Assembly (NCBI RefSeq): GCF_015476545.1
Contig: NZ_JADMKV010000045.1
Span: forward strand, 1 to 38,057
Reading direction: 5' to 3'
Length of the DNA: 38,057 bases
Origin: Methylobacter sp. BlB1
Lineage (GTDB): Bacteria > Pseudomonadota > Gammaproteobacteria > Methylococcales > Methylomonadaceae
Part shown: positions 7,012 to 15,563 of the stretch, piece after piece
Layout of the letters: each line of letters starts with the position of its first letter
How positions within the stretch are numbered: position 1 is the first letter of the stretch
The notes under the pieces: generated by a model
The model's database searches: none
Seen by the model: the letters and a program-made list of their open reading frames with translations, nothing else
Told to the model about the DNA's origin: nothing
Translations under genes and position numbers: made by a program

Positions 7012-8106
7012 TTATTCGCTCATAAGAACGGCATTAAGGTTGGGTAAAATATCACCCCAATTCCAATCTTCCTTTTCAGGCCGATTAATACTCGTCGTGT
7101 TGAGCGCAATACCCAAAATACCAGCCAGATTGCTGGCGGCTTCATTAACCTGATCAACGGAATCGAAGTCGGGATCTGCCGTTAAAACAATCTTGCCATC
7201 AAGCACCAAGCCAACATCACCCGAGGAGAGATTGACCAGAACCAGTGAGTGCGCTGGGGTCTTAGCGTCGGTCTCAATCATGGCGCTACTGGAGGCTTCG
7301 GTGGCATACAGCTTCCGTTTCTCAAGCAGCATTTCCTCAGTAATATCGGTCAGTTTTTCGACGGCAAAGAACTCGAGAATCGAATCCTTCACTTCGACGT
7401 AGTGAGGCCCCACATGCTCAGTCAAGCCATACACCAATTCGTCGCTTGGGTAATCATCGTCCTCAAGCATGAGTATGTCCTTCAAAGGCAAGTCCAGAAG
7501 CCGGTCAGTGACATCCAGATCGCAGTCGCCATCGATATTCATCGCGGTATCGTGCACCCAGGCTTGCGGCTGGAAGCGCGCGATCACACGACGAAGAACA
7601 ACATATCGACTACTGTCGGCTAGTTCCTCAGGTCTACGAAACGTAACAACTCCATTAGGAAAAGCAATCAAATACCAAAGACCGTCCTCATCAATAGAAA
7701 CTTGGGATATAGTGCCTTTGGCATTGGGAGCGATAAAAATACAATCGCCGGATTCGGTCGACATTTCGCCTTTGATGGAAATAATGCGGGTGCCGGCCAG
7801 GATAGGGCTCAACCTGGTTTGGTAAGTCTTATCAGGCGTGAAGTCTTGATATTTCCAGTTGTACTTCGAAGCAAGATTTCTTGCGAATGCACGAAGCTCA
7901 TTAAGCCAGACTGCACTTGCATCGGCGCAAACAAGACAAGTGTCATCGGCATGCCTGGCATAGATGGAGAAAAACTGAGGGTTGTCATCATCTACCCAGT
8001 GTTCTTGGCCGTTATTCTGCACGCCATGAATCTCCAGCGCTGTGTAAGTGCCATGATTATGCTCAACAGAGTCGGTATACAGATTTAAAAAGTGTTTAGT
8101 TTCCAT
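7012..8106 (-). CDS. Hypothetical protein (364 aa)
   Basis: The start METKHFLNLY at 8106 follows GGAGAACCCTA. The N-terminal part (GTYTALEIHGVQNNGQEHW, FSIYARHADDTCLVCADAS) looks alpha/beta; the middle has a beta-rich stretch (ISQVSIDEDGLWYLIAFPNG). No catalytic motif recognised. Similar in style to the other acidic unknowns of operon 3. Confidence 0.7.
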   Translation of the reverse strand: METKHFLNLYTDSVEHNHGTYTALEIHGVQNNGQEHWVDDDNPQFFSIYARHADDTCLVCADASAVWLNELRAFARNLASKYNWKYQDFTPDKTYQTRLSPILAGTRIISIKGEMSTESGDCIFIAPNAKGTISQVSIDEDGLWYLIAFPNGVVTFRRPEELADSSRYVVLRRVIARFQPQAWVHDTAMNIDGDCDLDVTDRLLDLPLKDILMLEDDDYPSDELVYGLTEHVGPHYVEVKDSILEFFAVEKLTDITEEMLLEKRKLYATEASSSAMIETDAKTPAHSLVLVNLSSGDVGLVLDGKIVLTADPDFDSVDQVNEAASNLAGILGIALNTTSINRPEKEDWNWGDILPNLNAVLMSE

Positions 8107-8182
8107 TAGGGTTCTCCAAAAAGTAACGGGGAACCCAATACGCACCCCATGGGAAACGATTGAAGTTCCCCAGGTGGGTTAA
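8107..8182 (-). promoter_or_regulatory. Leader element before the 364-aa gene
   Basis: GGGGAAC pairs with GGTTCCCC, followed by a T-rich stretch. The arm GGGTTC is complementary to GAACCC of GGAGAACCCTA-ATG. The upstream AACCCA can also pair with TGGGTT. Confidence 0.7.
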
Positions 8183-8200
8183 TTTAAAATCCGTGACGAA

Positions 8201-8857
8201 TTATTTGGCTGTAGCTTGAGCAATCCTTTGTTCAACATCCTCATGCTCATTACATACGGCCTGAATGGCGCCGTCTTCATCCTCGAACATGCCAAGCATT
8301 TGCTCAATCTGACATCTCATGCTCTGCATAACATTGCCAGCAGAGTAAAGAGCGGATTCAAGCTTACCTGCGCGATCTCTGACTCGATGCAATTCAGCTT
8401 CCAGCCATTGCAGCCGTTCGATCTCTTCCAGTAAGGATGGAAGCGTATTGTGCGCTTTTACGATAAAGAAAAGATTCGCTATGGCTTCATCTTCTGAAAT
8501 GAAAGCGGAACCCTTATTCATGACCTGAACAATTTCGGGTAGATACTGGCTCATGGACTGGACATATTCACAATCATCGCTCACAACCCAGTAATCACTT
8601 GTACATTCATTCAGGGCTGATTTCAGATCCTTCAGATTGGCTTCCAATGCGGAATCCATGCCGTTTCGTTTCAGCACTTCGTCAATCTGCTGCAGGCGCT
8701 GAAGATCCGCCAGAATGTCCGGCATCAGATTTTGAGCCTGGCCGATAAAAGTGACATTGTTCTCCTCATGAATGAGTACTGGCACTTGGTCGGCGGCCCA
8801 TTGTCCTTGAGTAGCATTTGAGAAAGCCGAAATTAAAGTTTGATATTTATTATTCAT
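8201..8857 (-). CDS. Hypothetical coiled-coil protein (218 aa)
   Basis: Start at MNNKYQTLISAF (8857), behind GGAGATCACACC. Several heptad-rich stretches, notably LLEEIERLQWLEAELHRVRD near residues 148-167, suggest coiled coils. The C-terminus is acidic (MLGMFEDEDGA). First gene of operon 3; function unknown. Confidence 0.7.
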   Translation of the reverse strand: MNNKYQTLISAFSNATQGQWAADQVPVLIHEENNVTFIGQAQNLMPDILADLQRLQQIDEVLKRNGMDSALEANLKDLKSALNECTSDYWVVSDDCEYVQSMSQYLPEIVQVMNKGSAFISEDEAIANLFFIVKAHNTLPSLLEEIERLQWLEAELHRVRDRAGKLESALYSAGNVMQSMRCQIEQMLGMFEDEDGAIQAVCNEHEDVEQRIAQATAK

Positions 8858-8935
8858 GGTGTGATCTCCAAAAGTTAAAAAACTCAGGGAAACACCGGCC
8901 ACCGTAACGGGGAATGTTTCCCCGTTATGGGTTAA
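8858..8935 (-). promoter_or_regulatory. Leader element before the 218-aa gene
   Basis: GGGGAAACA can pair with TGTTTCCC. A strong competing hairpin TAACGGGGAA/TTCCCCGTTA (10 bp, 3-nt loop) uses the same upstream arm. GGTGT pairs with ACACC at the ribosome binding site. Confidence 0.7.
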
Positions 8936-8940
8936 AAAAT

Positions 8941-9049
8941 ACGGCAAAGCCGCTAAAATAATCACGCTAATCACGCTTCATCGATTCCTTATTTAGAGTG
9001 CTGAACTGGCACTTGCTTTTGAGCTCTCTTAGAGAACAACAAAAATTCC
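8941..9049 (-). promoter_or_regulatory. Operon-head repeat, copy 2 (operon 3 promoter and leader)
   Basis: Same layout as the other three copies: near-palindrome GTTCTCTAAGAGAGC, AGTGCCAGTTCAGCACT, CTCTAAATAAGG, tiny ORF and a CGGCTTTGCCG hairpin followed by TATTTTTT. Precedes the leader of the 218-aa gene. Confidence 0.6.
8967..8981 (-). CDS. Putative leader minigene MKRD
   Basis: ATG-AAG-CGT-GAT-TAG behind AAGGAATCG. Four-codon ORF at the same place as in the other operon-head repeats. Translation inferred only. Confidence 0.25.
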   Translation of the reverse strand: MKRD

Positions 9050-9094
9050 GTCTTTCCGCAATGCTCGATCCAGGTAAGCATTCTGGAAAGACGG
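9048..9094 (-). terminator. Operon 2 end: 18-bp stem-loop
   Basis: Arms 9048-9065 and 9077-9094 are complementary except at two positions, followed on the minus strand by AATTTTTG. Same element as at 5279-5321 and 18876-18918. Confidence 0.6.
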
Positions 9095-9206
9095 TACAGA
9101 AATGAATCTGTGCCGTCTAAATGTTAATCTACCCAGAGAAGGAAAAAACGCCTTGTCCAGGCAGGGAAAAATGGCCAATCAAAAAAGATTGGCCATAAGG
9201 CAAAGA

Positions 9207-11054
9207 TCAAGCTGTCAACAACAGGTCTCGGCTGATTCTGAATAGTTCAGTTTTCAACTCGGAGACGTTGCTGATGCAGATCGAGTTATCGAACAAATGG
9301 CTGACATTATGGCAGATGCCAATGCCAACCAGCTCAATGCCAGTCGCTTCACAACGATTGATGATCGCTTTAGTCAAGCTTCGATCATCGGGTTCGCCAT
9401 CGGTCAGAACGATGATGATTTTCCGCTCTTCACGCGTGGCAAGCACAGATGCTGCCGCATACCACAGCGCAGAGTGCAGTGGCGTACAGCCATCCGTAAC
9501 CGGTAAAAACACCGCCGCATTAGGACGAACCTTTTGCCCGTGCCTCAACAGTGGAATCACGTTGGACGTATCACCAGACGGAAATCGCGTCACAGCCGGA
9601 TTGACGCCCGAGATGCCTTCCAGCGCCAATGCCAATGCCACAGACGATTCAATGGCGATATCGATCAACCGTGACTTTGACTGCTGATCATGCACGCCGC
9701 TCATAGAGCCGGAGCCGTCAATCAACAGGTGAATTGCGGTATTTGGCGCCCGGTGATGAAATCGGCGTTCGAAAACGCGCGTATCACCTTGAACCAATCG
9801 GGACAATTTTCCACCGACAATACGATTGCCTGAACGCTTGGCCACAGGCCTGTCATAACGGCTTGATTGCACCAGACCTTGAAGAGAAGCCCGGATTTTG
9901 CCGGAGTGACTCAGCACCTTATTTAACACCGCATTTCCAACAGCAGGATTCCTGGAAGGGTCCACGGCAATAGGCATTTCAACATCCGCATCATAAGCGT
10001 TTCTAGGCTGACTGCCCAAAAGCGCTTGAACGGCTTCAAACAAGTCATCAGGCACATCGTTTTCACCGGCTGATAATACAGAGGCAAGAGCTTGCGCCAA
10101 TTGCTCGCTATCCTGGTCCTGTGATTGATCGCTACTGCTGCCGGCGGATTGTGTATGGCCCTGACCAGATTGTTGATCATTATCATCACCGTCATCATCA
10201 CTCGATTGAGCTGGAGTCTGGCTTTGATCCTGACCATCATCCTGATCGCTTTGAGAATCATCAACCTGAGATGAGTCATCCTGTTTGGAATCGTCATCGC
10301 TTGAATCATCATCCTGATCAGAATTACTGGAAGCAGCCTGCGATTGCGATGACGAATCATCACTCTCTTGTGGCTGAGACTGCTGCTGTTGTTGCTGTTG
10401 TCGTATTTTTTCCTGTTCCTTTTCCTGCTCTTCTTCGATCATGCGCAGGATGCGATCAGCAAGCCGAACACAAGCACGCGTAGAATCAAGATCTGGGACT
10501 TCGGAAAGAAGACCAATAAGTCGGGTTACAGCACCAACAGGGAAGGTTTCTTCCAACAAGGCTTCGGCGGTATCCGCATAAGCTGACAGGGCATTCTGCC
10601 CCAGCACATCATTGCGAAGACGAAACAGCAAAAACTGACCCAAAACGGTAGCGGGATGAACCTCCTGATCTTGATTGACGACTTTAAAATCGCCCGTCTT
10701 AATCAAATGCTCAGCCACCTTTTCCGTCGTCCGTCTGGTACCCGGATAAGTTTCCTGCATCTGCTTCTCGATACGGATATCTTCCAGAATATTGAGGATG
10801 TGCTTCCGGACCGGACTGGTAGCGGCATTACCAAAATCAGCGAAATCGGTAAACCGCAGATGGGCCGCTTCATGCGCCAGATAGCCCCAGGCCACATCCT
10901 TGTAAGACGAATCTTCAAGGTTGTAAGCCGGCAGAGTAATTGACTTGCCATCGGTATACGCATCTTTGCCGCCCACTCTGACCTTGACACCAAATTTGTT
11001 GCCTAAGGCTGCCGCAACAATGGGAAAGGCGCTGTTCAATGTGTTATTTCTCAT
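9207..11054 (-). CDS. CobT-like VWA protein with HExxH motif (615 aa)
   Basis: The N-terminal domain carries YLAHEAAHLRFTDF with HEAAH at residues 61-65, a zincin-like HExxH motif. Residues about 205-320 are a Gln/Ser/Asp-rich low-complexity linker (DSSSQSQ-type repeats). The C-terminal VWA domain has the MIDAS motif LLIDGSGSMSG (DxSxS) and later LTDGEPDD. Such proteins pair with MoxR/CobS AAA+ ATPases, here the gene at 17709-18677 at the head of the same operon. The pair resembles the cobS/cobT genes of SXT and IncC elements; cobalt insertion is not implied. Last gene of operon 2. Confidence 0.85.
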   Translation of the reverse strand: MRNNTLNSAFPIVAAALGNKFGVKVRVGGKDAYTDGKSITLPAYNLEDSSYKDVAWGYLAHEAAHLRFTDFADFGNAATSPVRKHILNILEDIRIEKQMQETYPGTRRTTEKVAEHLIKTGDFKVVNQDQEVHPATVLGQFLLFRLRNDVLGQNALSAYADTAEALLEETFPVGAVTRLIGLLSEVPDLDSTRACVRLADRILRMIEEEQEKEQEKIRQQQQQQQSQPQESDDSSSQSQAASSNSDQDDDSSDDDSKQDDSSQVDDSQSDQDDGQDQSQTPAQSSDDDGDDNDQQSGQGHTQSAGSSSDQSQDQDSEQLAQALASVLSAGENDVPDDLFEAVQALLGSQPRNAYDADVEMPIAVDPSRNPAVGNAVLNKVLSHSGKIRASLQGLVQSSRYDRPVAKRSGNRIVGGKLSRLVQGDTRVFERRFHHRAPNTAIHLLIDGSGSMSGVHDQQSKSRLIDIAIESSVALALALEGISGVNPAVTRFPSGDTSNVIPLLRHGQKVRPNAAVFLPVTDGCTPLHSALWYAAASVLATREERKIIIVLTDGEPDDRSLTKAIINRCEATGIELVGIGICHNVSHLFDNSICISNVSELKTELFRISRDLLLTA

Positions 11055-11120
11055 GGTCTACTCCAAAAAAATGGGCAAACCATGAGCCCTTGTGGGGTAA
11101 TGGTTTACCCCAAGGGTTAA
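11055..11120 (-). promoter_or_regulatory. Leader element before the VWA gene
   Basis: GGGGTAAACCA pairs with TGGTTTGCCC, followed by ATTTTTTT. CATGGT is complementary to ACCATG at the start codon. The loop has ACCCC...AGGG pairing options. Confidence 0.75.
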
Positions 11121-11151
11121 AAATTAAAATGACAAATTAAAGTAATCTAAC

Positions 11152-11502
11152 TCATACAATTAATGAGTATTTTAAAAATAATCTAACAGCGTAGCTATCA
11201 GCTATAGCTGATTCGACATTTTCAATAAATTTAATACATAACTCATGCAATTGATGAGTGCCACAATCTATAGGAATAAGCACGGCTTGGGTTTCCAAGA
11301 TGTTTCGCCCTTGACTGTAATACTGACCAGAAAGTCTCCACTCATATTTACCTCCACTAAGATAAGCTTGGGCCTCTTTTAAACCAACCGCTGATTTGTA
11401 CATTTTAAATAACAAAGCGGCACAGGGCTGATCAAAAAGTGTCCATCCATTCGATTGGAGGATAGTGCAAATAAATTGCGTAATTTCTTCTTCAGATTTC
11501 AC
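11152..11502 (-). CDS. Hypothetical protein (116 aa, GTG start)
   Basis: Starts at GTG (MKSEEEITQF) behind AGGAGGCTGGCA, 17 nt after the preceding gene's stop and without a leader element, so it is likely translated with that gene. Ends VRLFLKYSLIV. No family recognised. Confidence 0.6.
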   Translation of the reverse strand: MKSEEEITQFICTILQSNGWTLFDQPCAALLFKMYKSAVGLKEAQAYLSGGKYEWRLSGQYYSQGRNILETQAVLIPIDCGTHQLHELCIKFIENVESAIADSYAVRLFLKYSLIV

Positions 11503-11519
11503 TGCCAGCCTCCTAAAAA

Positions 11520-12002
11520 TTAATCGAGGCGATCAAAAACGCTGATCAAATATTCTGTATACGCTTTCGACTTGAGGCCTGGAACGGCTTTATCGGAGGC
11601 CCGCTTTGCCCATTTGAACAAGCGTTCCTCGACCATTCCCCGAGGGCTTTCCTTCACATCGATGCCTGCATTGGCAGGATCGAATAACCAAGCGTTCTGC
11701 TTACCTTGCAGCACTTGACTTCTTAAGCAAATGGAAATTTTCCGACGAAAATGACGGTAAATTTTCGCAAAGCGATACAGGCTCGAATTGCGGTTTTGCT
11801 CACATAATTCGTTTATATGCGCCAGCTGCTCATCAGACAAACAGCCTTCGACTTGAATTGGCGGCATCGAGACGCCGAAAAAGTCAAAATGCAAATAATC
11901 CGATGAGATGATTGAATTCTCATGTACCGGGTGTAAGGAAAGCTCAGAAAGCACCATCGTACAGTAGGCAATGGCTTTTTCCGGAGTCAGGACTTTTACC
12001 AT
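11520..12002 (-). CDS. Hypothetical protein (160 aa)
   Basis: The start MVKVLTPEKAIAYC at 12002 follows GGAGCCAATC. Mainly helical; contains a basic stretch (IYRHFRRKISICLRSQ). No family recognised. Heads a two-gene unit with the 116-aa gene. Confidence 0.65.
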   Translation of the reverse strand: MVKVLTPEKAIAYCTMVLSELSLHPVHENSIISSDYLHFDFFGVSMPPIQVEGCLSDEQLAHINELCEQNRNSSLYRFAKIYRHFRRKISICLRSQVLQGKQNAWLFDPANAGIDVKESPRGMVEERLFKWAKRASDKAVPGLKSKAYTEYLISVFDRLD

Positions 12003-12074
12003 GATTGGCTCCAATAGAAAAAAGAGGGGCAAATCATGATTCCCAAAGGGACATGTTTGCCCCTTGAGGGTTAA
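12003..12074 (-). promoter_or_regulatory. Leader element before the 160-aa gene
   Basis: GGGGCAAA pairs with TTTGCCCC, followed by CTTTTTT. CATGATT is complementary to AATCATG at the start codon. Confidence 0.7.
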
Positions 12075-12096
12075 AGTTTAAATCATCAAAATCCGT

Positions 12097-12537
12097 TCAT
12101 TCCTTTTTTGGCCGGATCACAGAATCTGCAAACATGTCATCCAGAATGGCTAAAAGCTCATCCGGGATACTTAGTTCGTCTTTGTGATCATAGAGTGAAA
12201 ACAGATTTGAAGCTGATACAGTCATTTTCCCGAAATCTGTATCAAACTGGCGTTGTGCGTTGTACTGTTCCAACCCCTCAGCGTCTTCGGTTATAGGCTT
12301 GATGTTAGCAAACAGCTGAAGTAGTTCGAGCGTTTTTCTCGCATTCACTTCAGAGTCGCATGTCGCCGTATTAAACATCAGATGGCACCCGCTGATTAAT
12401 TCATCAAACAAGTGACATTGAATCCAGTTGAAAGCAATATCAAATTGATGGTTATACCTCAAGTCAATATGCCATTCTCCTTGCAAGCGAGTAATAACTT
12501 TTTTTTGCATGCTTGCACTTAATTTTAATGTACTCAT
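12097..12537 (-). CDS. Hypothetical protein (146 aa)
   Basis: Starts MSTLKLSASMQKK at 12537. It has a motif-like stretch (IDLRYNHQFDIAFNWIQCHLF) and an acidic C-terminus (IPDELLAILDDMFADS). No family recognised. Confidence 0.65.
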   Translation of the reverse strand: MSTLKLSASMQKKVITRLQGEWHIDLRYNHQFDIAFNWIQCHLFDELISGCHLMFNTATCDSEVNARKTLELLQLFANIKPITEDAEGLEQYNAQRQFDTDFGKMTVSASNLFSLYDHKDELSIPDELLAILDDMFADSVIRPKKE

Positions 12538-12602
12538 ATTCTTTCCAAGAAATAGAGGCGAGGACAAAACACCCCTGCGGGATGAATTGCACTCGCCGGG
12601 TA
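12538..12602 (-). promoter_or_regulatory. Leader element before the 146-aa gene (weak form)
   Basis: GGCGAG pairs with CTCGCC around a loop containing CCCGCAGGG. RBS masking is weak here: the RBS GGAAAGAAT has little complementarity to the downstream arm. Terminator-like pairing is kept, RBS pairing is not. Confidence 0.5.
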
Positions 12603-12647
12603 GAATGAAAAAAGCGAGATTAGAACCAGAAATAGCCAGTTACAGAA

Positions 12648-12965
12648 TTACGCATCCAGATCGAGATTAGAAACATTATTTGCCACCTTAATAGCAATAT
12701 GACGTATTTCATTAGCTCGTGGAACGTCTGGAACATTGTGCAATTCAGCCCATGCTTCATAGGTATAGTCCAAACGAGATTGGGTGATGTTTTCCGGCGA
12801 CACAACATCAATGTGAGCCCAATATTCACCATTACTGCATCTGGTAACCTCTACATGCCCTCCAGGAAACTTAATTACAGCCGTACTTGGCTCTGGGGAT
12901 TTCTTATCACCTCTAAAATGGATCATCACAGCATCATCACTGTGAATAACTTTTGCTTTTGCCAT
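12648..12965 (-). CDS. Hypothetical protein (105 aa)
   Basis: The start MAKAKVIHSDD at 12965 follows CGGAGGCTAT. Beta-rich N-terminus (VIKFPGGHVEVTRCSNGEYWAHIDV) and helical C-terminus (EIRHIAIKVANNVSNLD). No family recognised. Confidence 0.65.
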   Translation of the reverse strand: MAKAKVIHSDDAVMIHFRGDKKSPEPSTAVIKFPGGHVEVTRCSNGEYWAHIDVVSPENITQSRLDYTYEAWAELHNVPDVPRANEIRHIAIKVANNVSNLDLDA

Positions 12966-13038
12966 ATAGCCTCCGAAAATTATAGAAGGCGGATTGGCAA
13001 TGCAACCCATACGGATTGAAAGACAACCCGCCGGGTAA
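12966..13038 (-). promoter_or_regulatory. Leader element before the 105-aa gene
   Basis: GGCGGGTTG pairs with CAATCCGCC over 9 bp including one G-U pair. The stem sequence is unrelated to the GAAACAC type, showing compensatory change. RBS complementarity is weak. Confidence 0.6.
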
Positions 13039-13054
13039 AATAAAAAAAGAAATG

Positions 13055-13735
13055 TTAGAACCAGAAATCTCCCGCTTCAACAGAAGCAACGGTTTCCTCA
13101 GTCTCCGCCTCATCAGTATTGACGTCCCGATCATCCTGAACGGATTCAGCAGGGATGGCTGAGGCTGATTGAGCTGCGGCATTTACAGTTTCCTTAACGG
13201 ATTCCATAAAGCCGGCTGCAGCGGGAGTTTCGAATACATCTTCCGGAATGGTGCTGACTTGAACATCGGCAACAGCGGCTGGGGCGACATCGAAAACATC
13301 CTGTCCAGGATTGAAAGCCGCCAGGAAATCGTCAAACCCAGGAATATCATCGATGTCAGCACTTTCGGATGGCGCTTCAGGTTGTTCACCCAAAGTGCTC
13401 TCTTCAGTAACAGCGACAATCGCTGGCGCAGACGGTTGAATCACTTCCGGGGCAGAAACAGGCGCAGGAACAGCAACCTCGGAATCGGCCGCGAGAATGA
13501 CCTGGTCATCAGAAATAACCTGCTCATTCACAACAGCATCATCGTCAGCTTCCTCTTCTTCAGGGAAGATACCAGGCGCCTGCAGCAAGCCGCTGCCATG
13601 ACGTTTGATCTTGTCCGGATCGGACAACAGCAATCCCAACCTGAACAGGCTATGGAACGCCACGCCGTTATAAGGACCTTTAGCCGGTAAAGCGCGCAGA
13701 ACCGCATCGATCTCGTCGACAACCGGCATGCACCG
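13055..13735 (-). CDS. DUF3150-like protein, exon 2 (C-terminal 226 aa)
   Basis: Continues in frame from exon 1 (16163-16879) once the group II intron 13736-16162 is removed; the junction reads FLDH/RCMPVVDEIDAVLRALP. The conserved stretch LPAKGPYNGVAFHSLFRLG and LSDPDKIKRHG is followed by a long acidic, Ala/Pro/Val-rich disordered tail. It ends AGDFWF, a tail shared with the exonuclease (RDFWF) and similar to the WGR protein (DDFYF). Full spliced length 465 aa. Confidence 0.75.
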   Translation of the reverse strand, partial: RCMPVVDEIDAVLRALPAKGPYNGVAFHSLFRLGLLLSDPDKIKRHGSGLLQAPGIFPEEEEADDDAVVNEQVISDDQVILAADSEVAVPAPVSAPEVIQPSAPAIVAVTEESTLGEQPEAPSESADIDDIPGFDDFLAAFNPGQDVFDVAPAAVADVQVSTIPEDVFETPAAAGFMESVKETVNAAAQSASAIPAESVQDDRDVNTDEAETEETVASVEAGDFWF

Positions 13736-13776
13736 ATCGGGTAAGGAAAAGACATTGCTGACTTTCCCTCCCCTAA

Positions 13777-13810
13777 GAACCGTGCGTGAAAGTTTCCCTT
13801 CACACGGCTC
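13777..13810 (-). ncRNA. Group II intron domain V
   Basis: 34-nt hairpin GAGCCGTGTGAAGG...CACGCACGGTTC with a GAAA tetraloop-like apex and the catalytic AGC-type triad in the lower stem. It lies 8 nt after the stop codon of the intron-encoded protein. Confidence 0.85.
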
Positions 13811-13817
13811 AAGCCTT

Positions 13818-15533
13818 TCAAAGATCGGTTTCCCGATCCGGCTTACCTACTTTCAAATTTCGGCTGTGAACCTTTCTGTGGCAGTTAGGATGGAGTATTA
13901 CAAGATTGGAGTTAATGTCCTTTCCGCCTTTTGCTTTTTCAACAATGTGATGAATATTGAAATTCTCCACGTCATCAATTCGCATATTGCAAACCGGACA
14001 TATTCCTTTCTGTTGTACCCATAACCTAGCGAGTTTCGTCTTTCCGACCTGACCCTTTGTCATTTTGGCGTGGAGTCTTTTTTCAAAATATTGTTCATAT
14101 TTTGGATCGTAAGGATTGGCATTCGCTTGAATCTTGATGTGCCGTTCGATAGGAAATTCTGACATTGATGCCAGCCTAGTCGATTGTTCACCTTGATTAT
14201 CCCCAGAGAAGACCCAATGTCGGTTATCTACAGATTTGAAGTATTTTTCCTTAATCCATATCTTTCCTTTGTTGGGGTGTCTTCTTACTGCCCATTGCCA
14301 CGTTTTCATCCAAATTTGGTGATCTACATAGCTAAATGTTTCCTTTGCCACCGTGCCTTTATGGTAATTCGCCCATCCTGTTATTACAGGATTCAATAGG
14401 TTAATAACATTTTCGGTTTTGGTAGTCTTATTACTATCTAAAATTTCCTTCACTTTCCTCAGAATGCTCTTAACGCTTTCTTTGGACGGTTTAATGAGAA
14501 GTTTAGAGTTGTATTTCCTGAAATTCCAACCCAAGAAATCAAAACCATCTTTTATATGAGTGATTTTTGTTTTCTCTGGTGATAGTTCCAAGCCTCGTTC
14601 CTTGAGGAAATTTTTAACTAACGGTTTGACCTCGTTTTCCAGTAATTCTTTCGATATTCCTGTTATGATGAAGTCATCCGCATATCGTATGAAATTCACT
14701 TTTGGATTCTTAGATTTCTTCACTTCATTTTCCCAATAACGCAGGGTTTTGAAGTTATGATTGATGACTTTTTCAAGCCCATCTAAAGCCAGGTTTGCCA
14801 GCGTAGGAGAAATAATTCCTCCTTGTGGCGTTCCTGTTTCCGTTTCATTGAGTTCACCATTGTAGATAACACCAGCCTTTAGCCATTCCTTTAGAATCTT
14901 GCGATCTGTTGGAATGTTTCCTAGAAGCCATTCATGCGAGATGTTGTCGAAACATCCTTTTATGTCGCCTTCCAGTATCCACTGTGGACTTGCTGCTTTT
15001 GCTAGGGCATTGAAAGCTTGCTCTCTAGCATCCGCTGTGGATCTCTCTGGCCGAAAACCGTAAGAGTTTTGGTCGCCCGTTGTTTCCGCCACTGGTTCAA
15101 GGGCTAGCAGATGTAATGCCTGCATCGCTCTGTCCTTCATGGTCGGAATGCCGAGTTTCCTTTTCTTACCATTTTTCTTAGGTATCTCAACACGTCTCAG
15201 CGGTGAGGACTTGTATCCCCTCCGTTTCAGACTATCTATAGCATCAGCCTTGGATTCTGGTGTGTTCCAGGTTTCCCCGTCTACACCAGCAGTTCTTTTG
15301 CCTAAATTTTCAGTAACGCGTTTCACCGCGATTGCCTTCGCGGAAAACGAGTGCGTTAGGATACGCTGGAGATTTTTAACTTTCCCCCATCGTCCTTCCG
15401 CAGTAGCCTTCACAATACGCGCTTGCAGTCTCTTAACATTTTTGTGACATTCGGCCCAATTAATGTCGTGCCAATGTTCCAACATGTCAGAGGATGCTCC
15501 CACTTCATCAATTTTCATTGTTGTAGCTGTCAT
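13818..15533 (-). CDS. ltrA: Group II intron reverse transcriptase/maturase (571 aa)
   Basis: The start MTATTMKIDEV at 15533 is chosen for its AGAGGAAAAG ribosome binding site. RT motifs are present in order: RPLRRVEIPKKNGKKR-type entry, GFRPERST, EGDIKGCFDNISH, GTPQGGIISP, and the catalytic FIRYADDFII. A maturase X domain follows (NLLNPVITGWANYHKG). The C-terminal HNH endonuclease has CPVCNMRID and HHIVEKAKGG...HPNCHRKVH with both Cys pairs and the His. All catalytic residues appear intact, so it should support splicing and retrohoming. Confidence 0.95.
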   Translation of the reverse strand: MTATTMKIDEVGASSDMLEHWHDINWAECHKNVKRLQARIVKATAEGRWGKVKNLQRILTHSFSAKAIAVKRVTENLGKRTAGVDGETWNTPESKADAIDSLKRRGYKSSPLRRVEIPKKNGKKRKLGIPTMKDRAMQALHLLALEPVAETTGDQNSYGFRPERSTADAREQAFNALAKAASPQWILEGDIKGCFDNISHEWLLGNIPTDRKILKEWLKAGVIYNGELNETETGTPQGGIISPTLANLALDGLEKVINHNFKTLRYWENEVKKSKNPKVNFIRYADDFIITGISKELLENEVKPLVKNFLKERGLELSPEKTKITHIKDGFDFLGWNFRKYNSKLLIKPSKESVKSILRKVKEILDSNKTTKTENVINLLNPVITGWANYHKGTVAKETFSYVDHQIWMKTWQWAVRRHPNKGKIWIKEKYFKSVDNRHWVFSGDNQGEQSTRLASMSEFPIERHIKIQANANPYDPKYEQYFEKRLHAKMTKGQVGKTKLARLWVQQKGICPVCNMRIDDVENFNIHHIVEKAKGGKDINSNLVILHPNCHRKVHSRNLKVGKPDRETDL

Positions 15534-15563
15534 CAGCTTTTCCTCTTTAAAGATTAAAAACAA

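Noticed and set aside
8858-8935. Leaders as known metabolite riboswitches or T-box elements
   Set aside because: No conserved ligand-binding core beyond short CCC/GGG segments. The variable part is complementary to each gene's own start, unlike an aptamer.
10121-10586. Plus-strand ORFs rich in Leu and Phe or in His and Asp opposite the VWA linker
   Set aside because: They are antisense reflections of the Gln/Ser/Asp low-complexity linker and lack ribosome binding sites.
13818-15533. Retron, DGR or CRISPR-associated reverse transcriptase
   Set aside because: Maturase and HNH domains, flanking domain V and GTGTG boundary make it a group II intron protein. No template repeat, msr/msd or CRISPR array is present.
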